Of a stretch of DNA of 33,880 nt, positions 7,957 through 16,564 are shown piece after piece. A program made the translations under genes and the position numbers. Under the pieces are notes generated by a model that saw only the letters and a program-made list of their open reading frames with translations, made no database searches and was not told the DNA's origin. Source of the DNA: Oscillospiraceae bacterium (lineage in GTDB: Bacteria; Bacillota_A; Clostridia; Oscillospirales; WRJC01); NCBI GenBank assembly GCA_009785015.1, contig WQXD01000007.1, positions 1-33,880 on the forward strand, in the 5' to 3' direction. Position 1 is the first letter of the stretch; every line of letters starts with the position of its first letter.

Positions 7957-9357
7957 TCAAAACTGCGTATGCTTGAAGATATAATCATATAATTCGCCGG
8001 TTTTTATTCTGACCTGCTCCATCGAATCCCTGTCTCTGACCGTGACCGAGCCGTCGTTTTCGGTTTCGAAATCCGCCGTCACGCAAAACGGCGTGCCGAT
8101 TTCGTCCTGCCTTCTGTACCTTTTGCCGATCGAACCCGCATCGTCGTAATCGACTGTAAAATGCTTGGACAACTGCTCATATATATTCTGCGCGGTTCCG
8201 GCGAGTTTTTTCGAGAGCGGCAAAACGGCGGCTTTGACCGGCGCGACTGCGGGGTGCAGCCTCAAGACGACCCTTGTGTCGCCTTCGGCCACTTCTTGCT
8301 CGTCGTAGGCGTCGCACAGCAGAATAAGGCAGGTGCGCTCCACGCCGAGCGAGGGTTCGACCACATAGGGCATGAATTTTTCGCCCGCGTCGGGGTTGCT
8401 GTACTCCAAATTTTCGCCCGAAGCCATCGTATGCTGCCCAAGGTCAAAATCCGTCCGGTTGGCGATCCCCATGAGCTCCCCCCAGCCAAAGGGGAACAGG
8501 TACTCAAAATCCGTGGTCGCATTGGAATAATGCGACAGCTCCTCTTTTTCATGGTCCCTCAACCTGAGGTGTTCCTCCTTTATGCCGAGGCCCAAAAAAA
8601 AGTTTTTGTAGGCGTTCTTCCAGTATTCGAACCATTCCAGATCTGTTCCCGGCTTGCAGAAGAACTCAAGCTCCATCTGCTCGAACTCGCGGGTCCTGAA
8701 TATGAAATTGCCGGGGGTAATCTCGTTTCGAAACGCTTTGCCGATCTGGGCCACTCCGAAGGGGATCTTTCTTCTGGTGGTGCGCTGTATGTTTTTGAAG
8801 TTTATGAAAATCCCCTGGGCGGTTTCGGGCCTCAGGTACACCTCGGTCAAAGAGTCCTCGGTGACCCCCTGAAAGGTCTTGAACATCATGTTGAATTTGC
8901 GTATATCGGTGAAGTCGGACTTGCCGCAATGGGGGCAGCACACTTTTTTTTCTTTGATATATTCCGTCATTTCCTCGTTTTTCATCCCCTCGACTTTTAG
9001 GGGGATACCGCTCTCTTTGGCCCAGTCCTCGAGCAGTTTATCGGCCCTGTGCCGCATTTTGCAGCCTTTGCAGTCGATTAAGGGGTCGTTGAAGTTCACC
9101 ACGTGCCCCGAAGCCGACCAGACCTGCGGGTTTAACAGTATCGAAGAATCGAGCCCCACGTTATACTTCGATTCCTGCACGAATTTTTTCCACCACGCTT
9201 TTTTGACGTTGTTTTTGAACTCGACTCCCAGCGGGCCGTAATCCCATGTATTGGCGAGCCCGCCGTATATCTCCGAGCCCGCGTAGATATATCCCCTGTT
9301 TTTGCACAGCGCCACAAGTTTGTCCATAGTCAGTTTATTGCCATTTTCCGGCTGCAT
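7957..9357 (-). CDS. glyQS: Glycyl-tRNA synthetase, dimeric class II (alpha2) type
   Basis: 466 residues; charges tRNA-Gly with glycine. The class II core is complete: motif around [14 protein letters not shown] near the N-terminus, [14 protein letters not shown], motif 2 region [24 protein letters not shown], and motif 3 EPSLGVERT. The paired CKGC and CPHC clusters are a zinc-binding insertion seen in this subgroup. The C-terminal anticodon-binding domain starts near LHPAVAPVK and contains [12 protein letters not shown] and VTVRDRDS. The start is an ATG after AAAGGAG (9 nt spacing). The 43-nt upstream gap is far too short for a T-box leader, so regulation probably comes from an upstream promoter. 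Confidence 0.97.
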   Translation of the reverse strand: MQPENGNKLTMDKLVALCKNRGYIYAGSEIYGGLANTWDYGPLGVEFKNNVKKAWWKKFVQESKYNVGLDSSILLNPQVWSASGHVVNFNDPLIDCKGCKMRHRADKLLEDWAKESGIPLKVEGMKNEEMTEYIKEKKVCCPHCGKSDFTDIRKFNMMFKTFQGVTEDSLTEVYLRPETAQGIFINFKNIQRTTRRKIPFGVAQIGKAFRNEITPGNFIFRTREFEQMELEFFCKPGTDLEWFEYWKNAYKNFFLGLGIKEEHLRLRDHEKEELSHYSNATTDFEYLFPFGWGELMGIANRTDFDLGQHTMASGENLEYSNPDAGEKFMPYVVEPSLGVERTCLILLCDAYDEQEVAEGDTRVVLRLHPAVAPVKAAVLPLSKKLAGTAQNIYEQLSKHFTVDYDDAGSIGKRYRRQDEIGTPFCVTADFETENDGSVTVRDRDSMEQVRIKTGELYDYIFKHTQF

Positions 9358-9400
9358 TTCGGATTCTCCTTTATATACTTTGTATAATATAATAGAAATT

Positions 9401-9715
9401 TTATTCGCCGTCTTTGATCGGATTCAGGTTTTCATCGATTCCAAGCCCGTAATCTTCGTCGTCGTCGAACGCCGACCCGTAGTCGTTGTCATAAAAGGCG
9501 TCGGTTTCCCGGAGCTTTTTCTGGCAGTGGCTTTCGTGTTTGCAGGAGAGCAGAAGACATGCCGAAGCAACGCTTCCGGCCGCGAAAATCGCTATTACCG
9601 CCTTCGGTATGCTTTTTTTCTGTACGGACAAAACAACTATCACCGCCGCTAACATCAGCGATTGCACAAACAGCGCCGTTCCGACGAAAAGTTTGAAGTT
9701 TTTGATTTTTTTCAT
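9401..9715 (-). CDS. Small two-helix membrane protein with acidic tail
   Basis: 104 residues not matching a family I recognise. A basic start (MKKIKNFK) is followed by a hydrophobic helix at about residues 9-31, a short loop (QKKSIPK), a second helix at about 38-57 ending SCLLLSC-like, and a Cys/His-containing juxtamembrane segment (CKHESHC). The C-terminal ~35 residues are strongly acidic with a repeated DYG pattern and would be on the same side as the N-terminus. An AAAGGA site lies upstream. It sits between prfB (47 nt) and glyQS (43 nt) on the same strand. That 47-nt gap carries a perfect AT palindrome, AAATTAATTAATTT (9735-9748). The function is unknown. Confidence 0.7.
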   Translation of the reverse strand: MKKIKNFKLFVGTALFVQSLMLAAVIVVLSVQKKSIPKAVIAIFAAGSVASACLLLSCKHESHCQKKLRETDAFYDNDYGSAFDDDEDYGLGIDENLNPIKDGE

Positions 9716-9762
9716 TGTGAGGTATCCTTTCCTTAAATTAATTAATTTGTATATATTTATTT

Positions 9763-10869
9763 TTATTTTTTACTCAGGTATGCCTTTATAAAGCCGTCCA
9801 ATTCGCCGTCCATCACCGCCGCGACGTTGGCGTTTTCGTGGCCTGTGCGCTTGTCGGTGACCAAGGTATAGGGCATGAACACATAAGAGCGGATCTGGGA
9901 CCCCCATTCGATATTGGCCTTTTCGCCCTTTATATCGTCGATTTTTTCCAAGTGCTCCCTTTCCTTTATCTCCAAAAGCCGGCTTTTGAGCAGCTTCATC
10001 GCCGTTTCCCTGTTTTGGCCCTGGCTGCGCTCGCTCTGGCAGCCGACGGTTATCCCCGTGGGCAGATGAACTATCCTGACCGCGGAATCGGTCTTGTTTA
10101 CGTGCTGGCCCCCCGCTCCGCTCGCCCTGTGCGCGTCGATTCTTATGTCCTCCGGTTTTATTTCTATTTTGGTGTATTCCTCATCGTCGATTTCGGGTAT
10201 CACCTCAACTGAGGCAAACGACGTCATGCGTTTTCCGGCGGAATTGAAGGGCGATATGCGGACAAGGCGGTGGACTCCGTTTTCCCCTTTGAGATAGCCG
10301 AAGGCGTTTTCCCCGGAGACGGAGAAAGTCACCGATTTTATCCCCGCCCCGTCCCCTTCGAGATAATCGAGTGTTTTCAGCTTATACCTGTGGCTTTCGG
10401 CGTAGCGCATATACATCCGGTACAGCATTTCCGCCCAGTCCTGCGCCTCGGTTCCCCCCGCCCCGGGGTGGATCGATATGATGGCGTTATTGGCGTCGTA
10501 CTCTCCGTCCAGAAGCATTTTCAGCTCCAGGCCGGCAAACTGCGCCTTTATATCCGAGCTGTCCTGCAAAATCTCCGCAGTCAGGCTTTCGTCGTTTTCC
10601 GCAATCGCCATAACGGCGAGCTCGTAAGCCGACTTCGCGAAATCTTCGAGATTTCTGAACTCCTTGATCTTTTCCGACAGGAGCTTCGATTTTTTCAACA
10701 CCTCATTGGCTTCGGCGATCTCGTCCCAGAATCCGTCGGAATTTATTTTGTCGGCGTACTGTTTTTGTTCTTTCTCGGTTTCTTCTATTTTTATGTTTTT
10801 GCCGAGTTCTTCAATCTGCGAAATCAAATCGGCGAGTTCTTTTTTTGTTTCTTCCAATTGTATTATCAT
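9763..10869 (-). CDS. prfB: Peptide chain release factor 2, encoded without a frameshift
   Basis: 368 residues; terminates translation at UGA and UAA. The SPF tripeptide that discriminates stop codons is at residues 206-208 and the catalytic GGQ at 253-255, within HRASGAGGQHVNKTDS. The N-terminal coiled-coil domain and the HPGAGGTEAQDW segment are intact. Many bacteria control this gene by a programmed +1 frameshift at an internal UGA around codon 26; here the reading frame is continuous through residues 20-45, so that autoregulation is absent. ATG is 6 nt after the stop of the upstream SDR gene, and its GGAG ribosome site lies inside the SDR stop region, so the two genes are likely co-translated from one mRNA. 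Confidence 0.96.
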   Translation of the reverse strand: MIIQLEETKKELADLISQIEELGKNIKIEETEKEQKQYADKINSDGFWDEIAEANEVLKKSKLLSEKIKEFRNLEDFAKSAYELAVMAIAENDESLTAEILQDSSDIKAQFAGLELKMLLDGEYDANNAIISIHPGAGGTEAQDWAEMLYRMYMRYAESHRYKLKTLDYLEGDGAGIKSVTFSVSGENAFGYLKGENGVHRLVRISPFNSAGKRMTSFASVEVIPEIDDEEYTKIEIKPEDIRIDAHRASGAGGQHVNKTDSAVRIVHLPTGITVGCQSERSQGQNRETAMKLLKSRLLEIKEREHLEKIDDIKGEKANIEWGSQIRSYVFMPYTLVTDKRTGHENANVAAVMDGELDGFIKAYLSKK

Positions 10870-10875
10870 TGTGTT

Positions 10876-11727
10876 TTATACTCCGCTGTACGCGCAAAAT
10901 CCCCCATCCACCGGGATGACCGCGCCGTTGACAAAGCCCGAGGCCTCGGGGCAGCAAAGCCAGAGCAGAGTGCCGAGTAACTCTTTCGGCTCCCCGAATC
11001 TCCCCATGGGGGTGCCCGCCAGAATCTTGCCTGTCCGCGGCGTCGGGTTTCCCTCCTTGTCAAACAGCAGGCTTCTGTTTTGCTCGGAGAGGAAAAATCC
11101 GGGAGCTATCGCATTTACCCTTATGCCCGCCTTTGAAAAATGCACCGCGAGCCACTGCGTAAAATTCGAAACCGCCGCTTTCGCCGCCGAATACGCCGGG
11201 ATTTTGGTCAGGGGCACATACGCGTTCAGACTCGATATGTTTATAACGGAGCAGCCGGGCCTGTTTATCATGTCCCGGGCGAATACCTGCGTTGACAAAA
11301 GCGCCCCCGTGAAATTCAAATCGAACACATATTTTATGCTTTCCGGCATCAAATCAAAGAAAGTCAGAATATCCAAGGTTTCCAAATCCCCGTCAAAAAA
11401 GTATTCTTTGGTCGTGGTGCCCTCCGGGCGGTTTCCCCCCGCCCCGTTGATCAATATGTCGCAGGGCCCGAATTTTTCGGCGACAATGTTTTTCGCCTCT
11501 TTCAGCCTTTCGGGGTCCAAAACGTCGCACTGCACGGCGAGCGCTTTTCCCTGGCCGCTGTTATTTATCTTTTCGGCGACTTTTTTCGCGTTGTCGCGCT
11601 TTAAGTATATGAGCGCCACATTCGCCCCGCACTCCGCGAGCCCGTACGCGAACTCGGAGCACAGCACCCCGCCCCCTCCGGTTATAACGACGGTTTTGTT
11701 TGTCAGGTCTATTTTAAAAGGCAGCAT
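10876..11727 (-). CDS. uxuB: SDR-family oxidoreductase, D-mannonate oxidoreductase (UxuB/YjmF)-like
   Basis: 283 residues, NAD(P)-dependent Rossmann fold. The nucleotide motif TGGGGVL is near residue 17, NGAGG follows, and the catalytic Ser-Tyr-Lys triad is seen in ISSLNAYV and YSAAKAAV. The GRFGEPKELLGTLLWL segment and the end VNGAVIPVDGGFCAYSGV strongly resemble Bacillus YjmF, which interconverts D-mannonate and D-fructuronate in glucuronate breakdown. Substrate remains an inference because no uxuA or uxaC lies in the window. ATG 11727 is preferred over one five codons upstream: a GGGAGGT site lies 6 nt before it and overlaps the upstream ATG. Gap to the RCC1 protein gene is 21 nt. Confidence 0.82.
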   Translation of the reverse strand: MLPFKIDLTNKTVVITGGGGVLCSEFAYGLAECGANVALIYLKRDNAKKVAEKINNSGQGKALAVQCDVLDPERLKEAKNIVAEKFGPCDILINGAGGNRPEGTTTKEYFFDGDLETLDILTFFDLMPESIKYVFDLNFTGALLSTQVFARDMINRPGCSVINISSLNAYVPLTKIPAYSAAKAAVSNFTQWLAVHFSKAGIRVNAIAPGFFLSEQNRSLLFDKEGNPTPRTGKILAGTPMGRFGEPKELLGTLLWLCCPEASGFVNGAVIPVDGGFCAYSGV

Positions 11728-11748
11728 ATTTTTACCTCCCATTTCCCG

Positions 11749-14388
11749 TTAATAATTGATTGGAATTTTAACCTCACCATCGCCGTCATTGGAAATTTCC
11801 ATCGGGTCGGAAACAGATACTCCATCTTTTTCGATATGGAAAGAGCCGTTTCCCGATATAAACAGAGCGTCCCCGTCACGCCTTATCGTAAATACGCCTT
11901 CTGAACTCCCTATGACCGTGACGTCGAAACTTTCGTCATTTGTAAAATAACTGACAGTGAAGTTATTACCCGCTTCCGATTCGATCTTTACCGCGTCGCC
12001 GTCGGCGATTCCGGCGGAAATGGTCGCGGATGCGTCGTCGGTGGTTATGTCGCACAAGATATCCCCGTTGCAAAGCGATACGCTGAATTCTCCCGAACCG
12101 CCGCCCGATTCGACCACGTATGAATCTTCGGGCGCCTTGTATACGATACCTTCGGGCCTTGGGCCATCCGGCATCAAACCGAGCGAAACCATTTCATATG
12201 CCCCGTCTATTTCCGTTATCGGAACGCCCGCTATGTTGGCGATCTCTGCGGTTTTGTGATTCACGGCTATACTCAACCCGGCGCCTTTTTTATCTCCATT
12301 CAAGGCTTTATTCACGGCGTCGTCTATGGTCTGCATGGGTATAAAAGTAATAGAATCGGTGATATTGTTCGACCCAAATGTAAGTCCCGGCCATAACTCG
12401 TAATCCCAAGCTCCGGTTGTCGTGTTTATGTATAGAAAGCGTTCCTCGTCCGGCCAGTTGTTGTCATATATCGATAATACGACGATATTGCCTTTGTCCG
12501 TAACCTTGTCCGTCACTTTGTACGGCACAACCGCGTGCCCGCCTTCGAATAGTCTCCTAACCGCTAAAATAACCCCGCCTTTCCCGGTCTTTTGAAAATC
12601 CCGGACAGCCTGTATCAACTCATTTTTCTTGTTTGTATTTTTACTGGAAACTTCTGATACGGCATTGAGCCGCTGTGAAATCTGATATCTTTCGAGCAGC
12701 TCTGTCACGTCGCTGTTTTTGTCTTTCGGCGCGGCCACATCGTGGATGTTTGCCGCCTTCGGCGAATATTTCTCTAGATCCAATATCGAATTGAAAAAGA
12801 GCAAATCGGTCGATGAAAATCCGAAACAGGACCCGCCCCATGGGGAATCATTATTATGCCAAAAACTCGCGTCGCTGGGCGAATATAATTCAAGATATCG
12901 TTCCATCGGTATCTTATGGCCCTTATCGTATCCGAAAGAAGCAAACGCATTTTTAAAAGGGTAATTGTCCCTTCCCATCACATAGAGCGCCGGCGCCGCG
13001 GCGGAAACCGTGTACGCGAAGGAGGCGACGGCGCTGTCTTCCATGTCCGGTTTTACCGCTATCGCTTTGATTGTGATTGTTTCCGTCACCGTGATCGGAG
13101 CCGTATATTTGGAACTTGAAGCCGTCGGAGCCGAGCCGTTTGTGGTGTAGTATATCGCCGCGCCGGGCGTCGCGCTCGTTATCGTGACTTTTGCGCCGCT
13201 TGCTATTTCGCCCGCGGCCGGATCGGCCGTCGGCGCTTTGACCTGCTCCACTTTTTCCAAAACAGCCATTTTGTCCATGATTTTTTTGGGGCTGTGCCTG
13301 TCTTCGGTCGTGCCGTCGCCGAGCCCCCCGTTCCAGTTCCATCCCCAGACCCACAGACTGCCGTCGTTTTTGACCGCCATTGTGTGATTCCAGCCCGCCG
13401 AAACATGGGCCGCGTTGTCCATGATTTTGACGGGGGCGGGCTTGTCCTTGGTCGTGTTGTCGCCTACCCCCCCGGACCAGTTATGCCCCCAGGCCCACAG
13501 GCTGCCGCCGCTCTTTATCGCCGCCGCGTGAGTGTCGCCCGCCGAAACCCAAATCACGTCGTCCATGATTTTGACGGGGGTGAGCTTGTCCTTGGTCGTG
13601 TTGTCGCCTACTTGCCCGTAATTGTTATATCCCCAGGCCCACAGGCTGCCGTCGCTCTTTATCGCCGCCGCGTACCCGCTGCCCGCCGAAACCCAAATCA
13701 CGTCGTCCATGATTTTCACGGGGGTGAGCTTGTCCTTGGTCGTGCCGTCGCCGAGCTGCCCGTATTTGTTATATCCCCAGGCCCACAAGCTGCCGTCGCT
13801 CTTTATCGCCGCCGTATATCCGCTGCCCGCCGAAACCTGATTGGCCTTGTCCATGATTTTAGTCGGGGTGAGTTTGTCTTTGGTCGTGTTGTCGCCTATT
13901 TGCCCGTAATTGTTATATCCCCAGGCCCACAGGCTGCCGTCGCTCTTTATCGCCGCCGTGTGGGACAGTCCCGCCGAAACCTGAATCACGTCGTCCATGA
14001 TTTTGACGGGGGTGAGTTTGTCCTTGGTCGTGCCGTCGCCGAGCTGTCCGTAATTGTTATATCCCCAGGCCCACAGGCTGCCGTCGCTCTTTATCGCCGC
14101 CGTGTGGGACCATCCCGCCGAAACCCAAATCACGTCGTCCATGATTTTTTTCGGGGTGTCCTTATCTTCGGTCGTGCCGTCGCCGAGCTGGCCGCGCCCG
14201 TTGGTTCCCCAGGCCCACAAAGCGCCGTCGCTGTCTATCGCCGTTGTGTGCCAGCCGCCCGCGCTGATTGTGGAATAGGCGTCGCTTATGGCTTTTGCCG
14301 GAACCGTACCAAAGGTGAACAGCGTCAAAATGAGAGCGAATGCGAGTGCGAGACTTACGAGCTTTTTCGTCGTTTTTGGTTTTTGCAT
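11749..14388 (-). CDS. Secreted RCC1-repeat protein with chitobiase-C-like domain and putative cysteine-peptidase-like region
   Basis: 879 residues. A signal peptide (MQKPKTTKKLVSLALAFALI onward) probably ends at AKA, residue 33. Residues 43-378 are seven RCC1-type repeats of exactly 48 residues each, of the form AGxxHTAAIKSDGSLWAWG, predicting a seven-bladed beta-propeller. Residues about 383-462 resemble the chitobiase/beta-hexosaminidase C-terminal domain (ATPGAAIYYTTNGSAPT). Residues about 466-690 contain WGGSCFGFSS (Cys521), EGGHAVVPYKV (His618) and IYDNNWP (Asp642/Asn643), in the order and spacing expected of a papain-like Cys-His-Asn/Asp triad; peptidase activity is an inference. The last ~190 residues are beta-rich with no clear domain. 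No wall-anchoring signal is seen. The gene lies between a HAD phosphatase (15 nt) and a uxuB-like gene (21 nt). Confidence 0.88.
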   Translation of the reverse strand: MQKPKTTKKLVSLALAFALILTLFTFGTVPAKAISDAYSTISAGGWHTTAIDSDGALWAWGTNGRGQLGDGTTEDKDTPKKIMDDVIWVSAGWSHTAAIKSDGSLWAWGYNNYGQLGDGTTKDKLTPVKIMDDVIQVSAGLSHTAAIKSDGSLWAWGYNNYGQIGDNTTKDKLTPTKIMDKANQVSAGSGYTAAIKSDGSLWAWGYNKYGQLGDGTTKDKLTPVKIMDDVIWVSAGSGYAAAIKSDGSLWAWGYNNYGQVGDNTTKDKLTPVKIMDDVIWVSAGDTHAAAIKSGGSLWAWGHNWSGGVGDNTTKDKPAPVKIMDNAAHVSAGWNHTMAVKNDGSLWVWGWNWNGGLGDGTTEDRHSPKKIMDKMAVLEKVEQVKAPTADPAAGEIASGAKVTITSATPGAAIYYTTNGSAPTASSSKYTAPITVTETITIKAIAVKPDMEDSAVASFAYTVSAAAPALYVMGRDNYPFKNAFASFGYDKGHKIPMERYLELYSPSDASFWHNNDSPWGGSCFGFSSTDLLFFNSILDLEKYSPKAANIHDVAAPKDKNSDVTELLERYQISQRLNAVSEVSSKNTNKKNELIQAVRDFQKTGKGGVILAVRRLFEGGHAVVPYKVTDKVTDKGNIVVLSIYDNNWPDEERFLYINTTTGAWDYELWPGLTFGSNNITDSITFIPMQTIDDAVNKALNGDKKGAGLSIAVNHKTAEIANIAGVPITEIDGAYEMVSLGLMPDGPRPEGIVYKAPEDSYVVESGGGSGEFSVSLCNGDILCDITTDDASATISAGIADGDAVKIESEAGNNFTVSYFTNDESFDVTVIGSSEGVFTIRRDGDALFISGNGSFHIEKDGVSVSDPMEISNDGDGEVKIPINY
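13255..14262 (-). repeat. Seven tandem 144-bp repeats encoding RCC1 blades
   Basis: 7 x 144 nt = 1008 nt with no length variation. Many stretches (the ATCCCCAGGCCCACAGGCTG region, the TCCATGATTTT region) are identical at nucleotide level between units, indicating recent duplication or gene conversion. The outer repeats (first, sixth and seventh) are the most diverged. Confidence 0.92.
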
Positions 14389-14403
14389 GGATCGATTCCC
14401 CCT

Positions 14404-15081
14404 TTAAATATTTTCAAAATTCACAAACTCCAAAATTTCTCCCGGTGTGTCCGCGATTTTTTTTGCCCCCGCCTCGAGCAAAACGCCCGCCTGCCGGTAG
14501 CCCCAGCTGACACCGAGCGGAAACATGCCGGCATTCTGCGCGGTCTTCATGTCGATGTCCGAATCGCCGATATACAGGATTTCGCCCGGGTTTAGTTTCA
14601 TCCTGTCCGCCAGGTAAAGCGCCGAATCCGGCTCGGGCTTGTGCGGGAACTTCGCGCTCCCGCCCAGGATTTCGGCAAAACAATCCCCGGGCAACAAAGA
14701 CGTCACGATTTTTTTTGTCATGTCGTCCTGCTTGTTGGACAAAACGCACATTTTAACGCCCCCTGCCATAAGGGCGGCGACCAACTCCGCGATTCCGCCG
14801 TAGAGGCGGGTTTTTTCAAGGCAGCGCCCCGCGTAAAATTCTTTGTACCTATGCAGCGCTTCGTCCAGAAATTCGCCGTAGTCCGCGTTTTTTTTGATCT
14901 TTTCGGGCAGGCAGCCATCCAAAAACGCGCGGGCCCCGTTGTTTATATGCCTGAGTATTTCGCCGCGGCTCATCGCTTCAAAACCATAGCTTTCAAGCGT
15001 CATGTTTATCGCCTCGGCCAAATCGTCGCCCGTATCGGCGAGCGTACCGTCCAGATCGAATATAATACCGCAAAATTTCAT
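14404..15081 (-). CDS. HAD-superfamily phosphatase, phosphoglycolate phosphatase-like
   Basis: 225 residues, cytoplasmic. HAD motif I is FDLDGTLADT with nucleophile Asp9 and acid Asp11; motif II is VLSNK; the motif III Lys is in FPHKPEPDS; motif IV is GDSDIDM. The helical cap between motifs I and II is of the C1 type found in Gph/PGP, beta-phosphoglucomutase and nucleotidases. Phosphoglycolate phosphatase is the nearest common annotation, but the substrate is uncertain. ATG lies 6 nt after the stop of the isomerase gene and has no strong Shine-Dalgarno, so translation may depend on coupling. Confidence 0.85.
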   Translation of the reverse strand: MKFCGIIFDLDGTLADTGDDLAEAINMTLESYGFEAMSRGEILRHINNGARAFLDGCLPEKIKKNADYGEFLDEALHRYKEFYAGRCLEKTRLYGGIAELVAALMAGGVKMCVLSNKQDDMTKKIVTSLLPGDCFAEILGGSAKFPHKPEPDSALYLADRMKLNPGEILYIGDSDIDMKTAQNAGMFPLGVSWGYRQAGVLLEAGAKKIADTPGEILEFVNFENI

Positions 15082-15087
15082 CTGTGT

Positions 15088-15933
15088 TTACTTGTCCAGT
15101 CCGAGTTTGCCGAGTTTCTGCGTCAAGAAGTCCTTTGCGAGCTTTATATCCGCTTCGGGGTCGTCGCCCACTTCGCGCTCAATCGTCAAAAAGCCCCCAT
15201 ACCCGATTTTGTCGAGGGCGGCTAAGTAATTGTCCCAGTCGACCCCGCCTTTTCCAAGGGGCAGTTCTTCCCAGCCTTCGTGGTCGCCGATCATTATCCC
15301 GTCTTTGGCGTGGGTGTGGACTATGTATTTTTTGAGCGTTTCGACGCCTTTTACCGGGTCGTCCGCAACGCACATGACGAGGTTCGCCGGGTCAAAGTTG
15401 ACCCTGACCCCCATGGCGCCGAGCGAATCCAAAAATCCCCCGAGAAGCGCGGCGGGCTCCGGCCCCGTCTCGACGGCGAAGGCCGAACCTATGGAATCCG
15501 CATAGACGGCGAGCTCCCTGCACGCCTTGCGCATGGTGTCCTTTTTTTCGTTTTCCGCTTCGGGAACCGTGCCGATGTGCGTGGTGACTATATCGCATTC
15601 GAGTTCTTTCGCCAGGTCCAAAACCCTTTTGGAATTTTCCACTTTTTTTATGTTCTCCGTTCCGTCCTCAAACCCGTGGCCGCCGAAATCCCCGCATATG
15701 GCCGAAAAAATCAGCCCGTTTGATTTCACTATGTCCAAAACCTCTTTTATCTTCGCCTTGTCCATAGCGTCGAATCTAAGCGCCCCGAAGGTGGCGTATG
15801 CCTGTATCCCCTGCGCCCCCAGAAGCGCCGCTTTTTTCACCCCTTCGGTAAAGGCCCGCATGGGGCTGTCGGACTTGGTCTCCGAATCGATCGAACTCGC
15901 CTTGAAAGATTCAACCATAACTCCTATTTTCAT
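15088..15933 (-). CDS. Sugar phosphate isomerase/epimerase-like TIM-barrel protein (1)
   Basis: 281 residues of the xylose-isomerase-like (AP endonuclease 2) TIM-barrel superfamily. Likely metal ligands and catalytic residues lie in [25 protein letters not shown] and LTIEREVG, the usual Glu-Asp-His-Glu order for this superfamily. [11 protein letters not shown] and [10 protein letters not shown] fit earlier strands. Members include hydroxypyruvate isomerase, IolE/IolI and tagatose/ribulose epimerases, so the exact substrate cannot be assigned. An AAGGAG site precedes the start. The protein has no signal peptide. Only weakly similar to the second isomerase-like protein in this window (20149-20985). 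Confidence 0.85.
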   Translation of the reverse strand: MKIGVMVESFKASSIDSETKSDSPMRAFTEGVKKAALLGAQGIQAYATFGALRFDAMDKAKIKEVLDIVKSNGLIFSAICGDFGGHGFEDGTENIKKVENSKRVLDLAKELECDIVTTHIGTVPEAENEKKDTMRKACRELAVYADSIGSAFAVETGPEPAALLGGFLDSLGAMGVRVNFDPANLVMCVADDPVKGVETLKKYIVHTHAKDGIMIGDHEGWEELPLGKGGVDWDNYLAALDKIGYGGFLTIEREVGDDPEADIKLAKDFLTQKLGKLGLDK

Positions 15934-15957
15934 AATCTGCTTTCTCCTTAAAATATA

Positions 15958-16551
15958 TTATATTGATTTTGACATTTCGTCTATCGTGCGGCTGAAATAC
16001 GGCAAAAAGTTTTCCATGAAATATTTCAGCTCGTCGAGGCCGCTTGAGGCAAGCGTCTTGTATATTTCTTCTTTGGCCCTTGAAAATTCATGGTTGCCCG
16101 ACTCGGTTTCCTCCGCGCATTTTATATAGGCGCAGAGCCTGTCCGCGGCTTTTACCACTTTGTATTCGATGGAATCGGGGGAATCGGGGCCGGCTTCATG
16201 CAGTATGAATTTCGCGTAATTTTCCCGCAGTTCCTTTGGCAGCGAGGCCAAAAGGTTTTTTTCGGCTTCACGCTCTATGGATTTGTATGTCTTTTTCATT
16301 TCCTTTGTATGATATTTGACCGGCGAAGGCATATCCCCGGTGAATATTTCGGAAACATCGTGATATACGGCCGAAAGCGCGATTTCGGCGGGGTTGTATG
16401 TCCTGTTGAAATACGTCACGCCGATCTCCGCGAGCGCGTGGGCGATTATGGCCGTCTCCAACGAATGCTCCGAGAGGTTTTCGGTCCTGAAACTGCGCAT
16501 CAGTCCCCAGCGGTTTATGTATTTCAACCTGAACAGCAGCGCGAAAAACAT
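15958..16551 (-). CDS. yfbR: YfbR-like HD-domain 5'-deoxynucleotidase
   Basis: 197 residues. YfbR hydrolyses deoxyribonucleoside 5'-monophosphates and helps balance dNTP pools. The sequence follows the Escherichia coli protein through its length: LKYINRWGLMRSFRTENLSE at the start, then HD-fold metal ligands His29, His64-Asp65 (VYHDVSE) and Asp137 (KAADRLCAY), then TGDMPSPVKYH and the final DEMSKSI tail. Size is normal. The start ATG follows AGGGG at about 11 nt, and the gene lies 13 nt after the tRNA methyltransferase gene. Confidence 0.93.
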   Translation of the reverse strand: MFFALLFRLKYINRWGLMRSFRTENLSEHSLETAIIAHALAEIGVTYFNRTYNPAEIALSAVYHDVSEIFTGDMPSPVKYHTKEMKKTYKSIEREAEKNLLASLPKELRENYAKFILHEAGPDSPDSIEYKVVKAADRLCAYIKCAEETESGNHEFSRAKEEIYKTLASSGLDELKYFMENFLPYFSRTIDEMSKSI

Positions 16552-16564
16552 CTTAGATTTTCCC

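Noticed and set aside
8161..9000. 279-codon plus-strand frame opposite glyQS
   Set aside because: Antisense to a clear glycyl-tRNA synthetase; no independent start signal or family motif.
9358..9400. T-box leader upstream of glyQS
   Set aside because: Only 43 nt separate it from the preceding gene; a T-box leader needs far more sequence.
9763..10869. Programmed +1 frameshift in prfB
   Set aside because: The reading frame is continuous from the start codon through the usual shift site; no internal UGA is present.
13255..14262. Regular tandem repeats that might be mistaken for a CRISPR array
   Set aside because: Units are 144 bp, contiguous without unique spacers, and translate to RCC1 blades in frame.
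13294..14595. 433-codon plus-strand frame with repeated Pro/Arg-rich units
   Set aside because: It is the reverse complement of the RCC1 repeat gene; the repetition comes from the real repeats.
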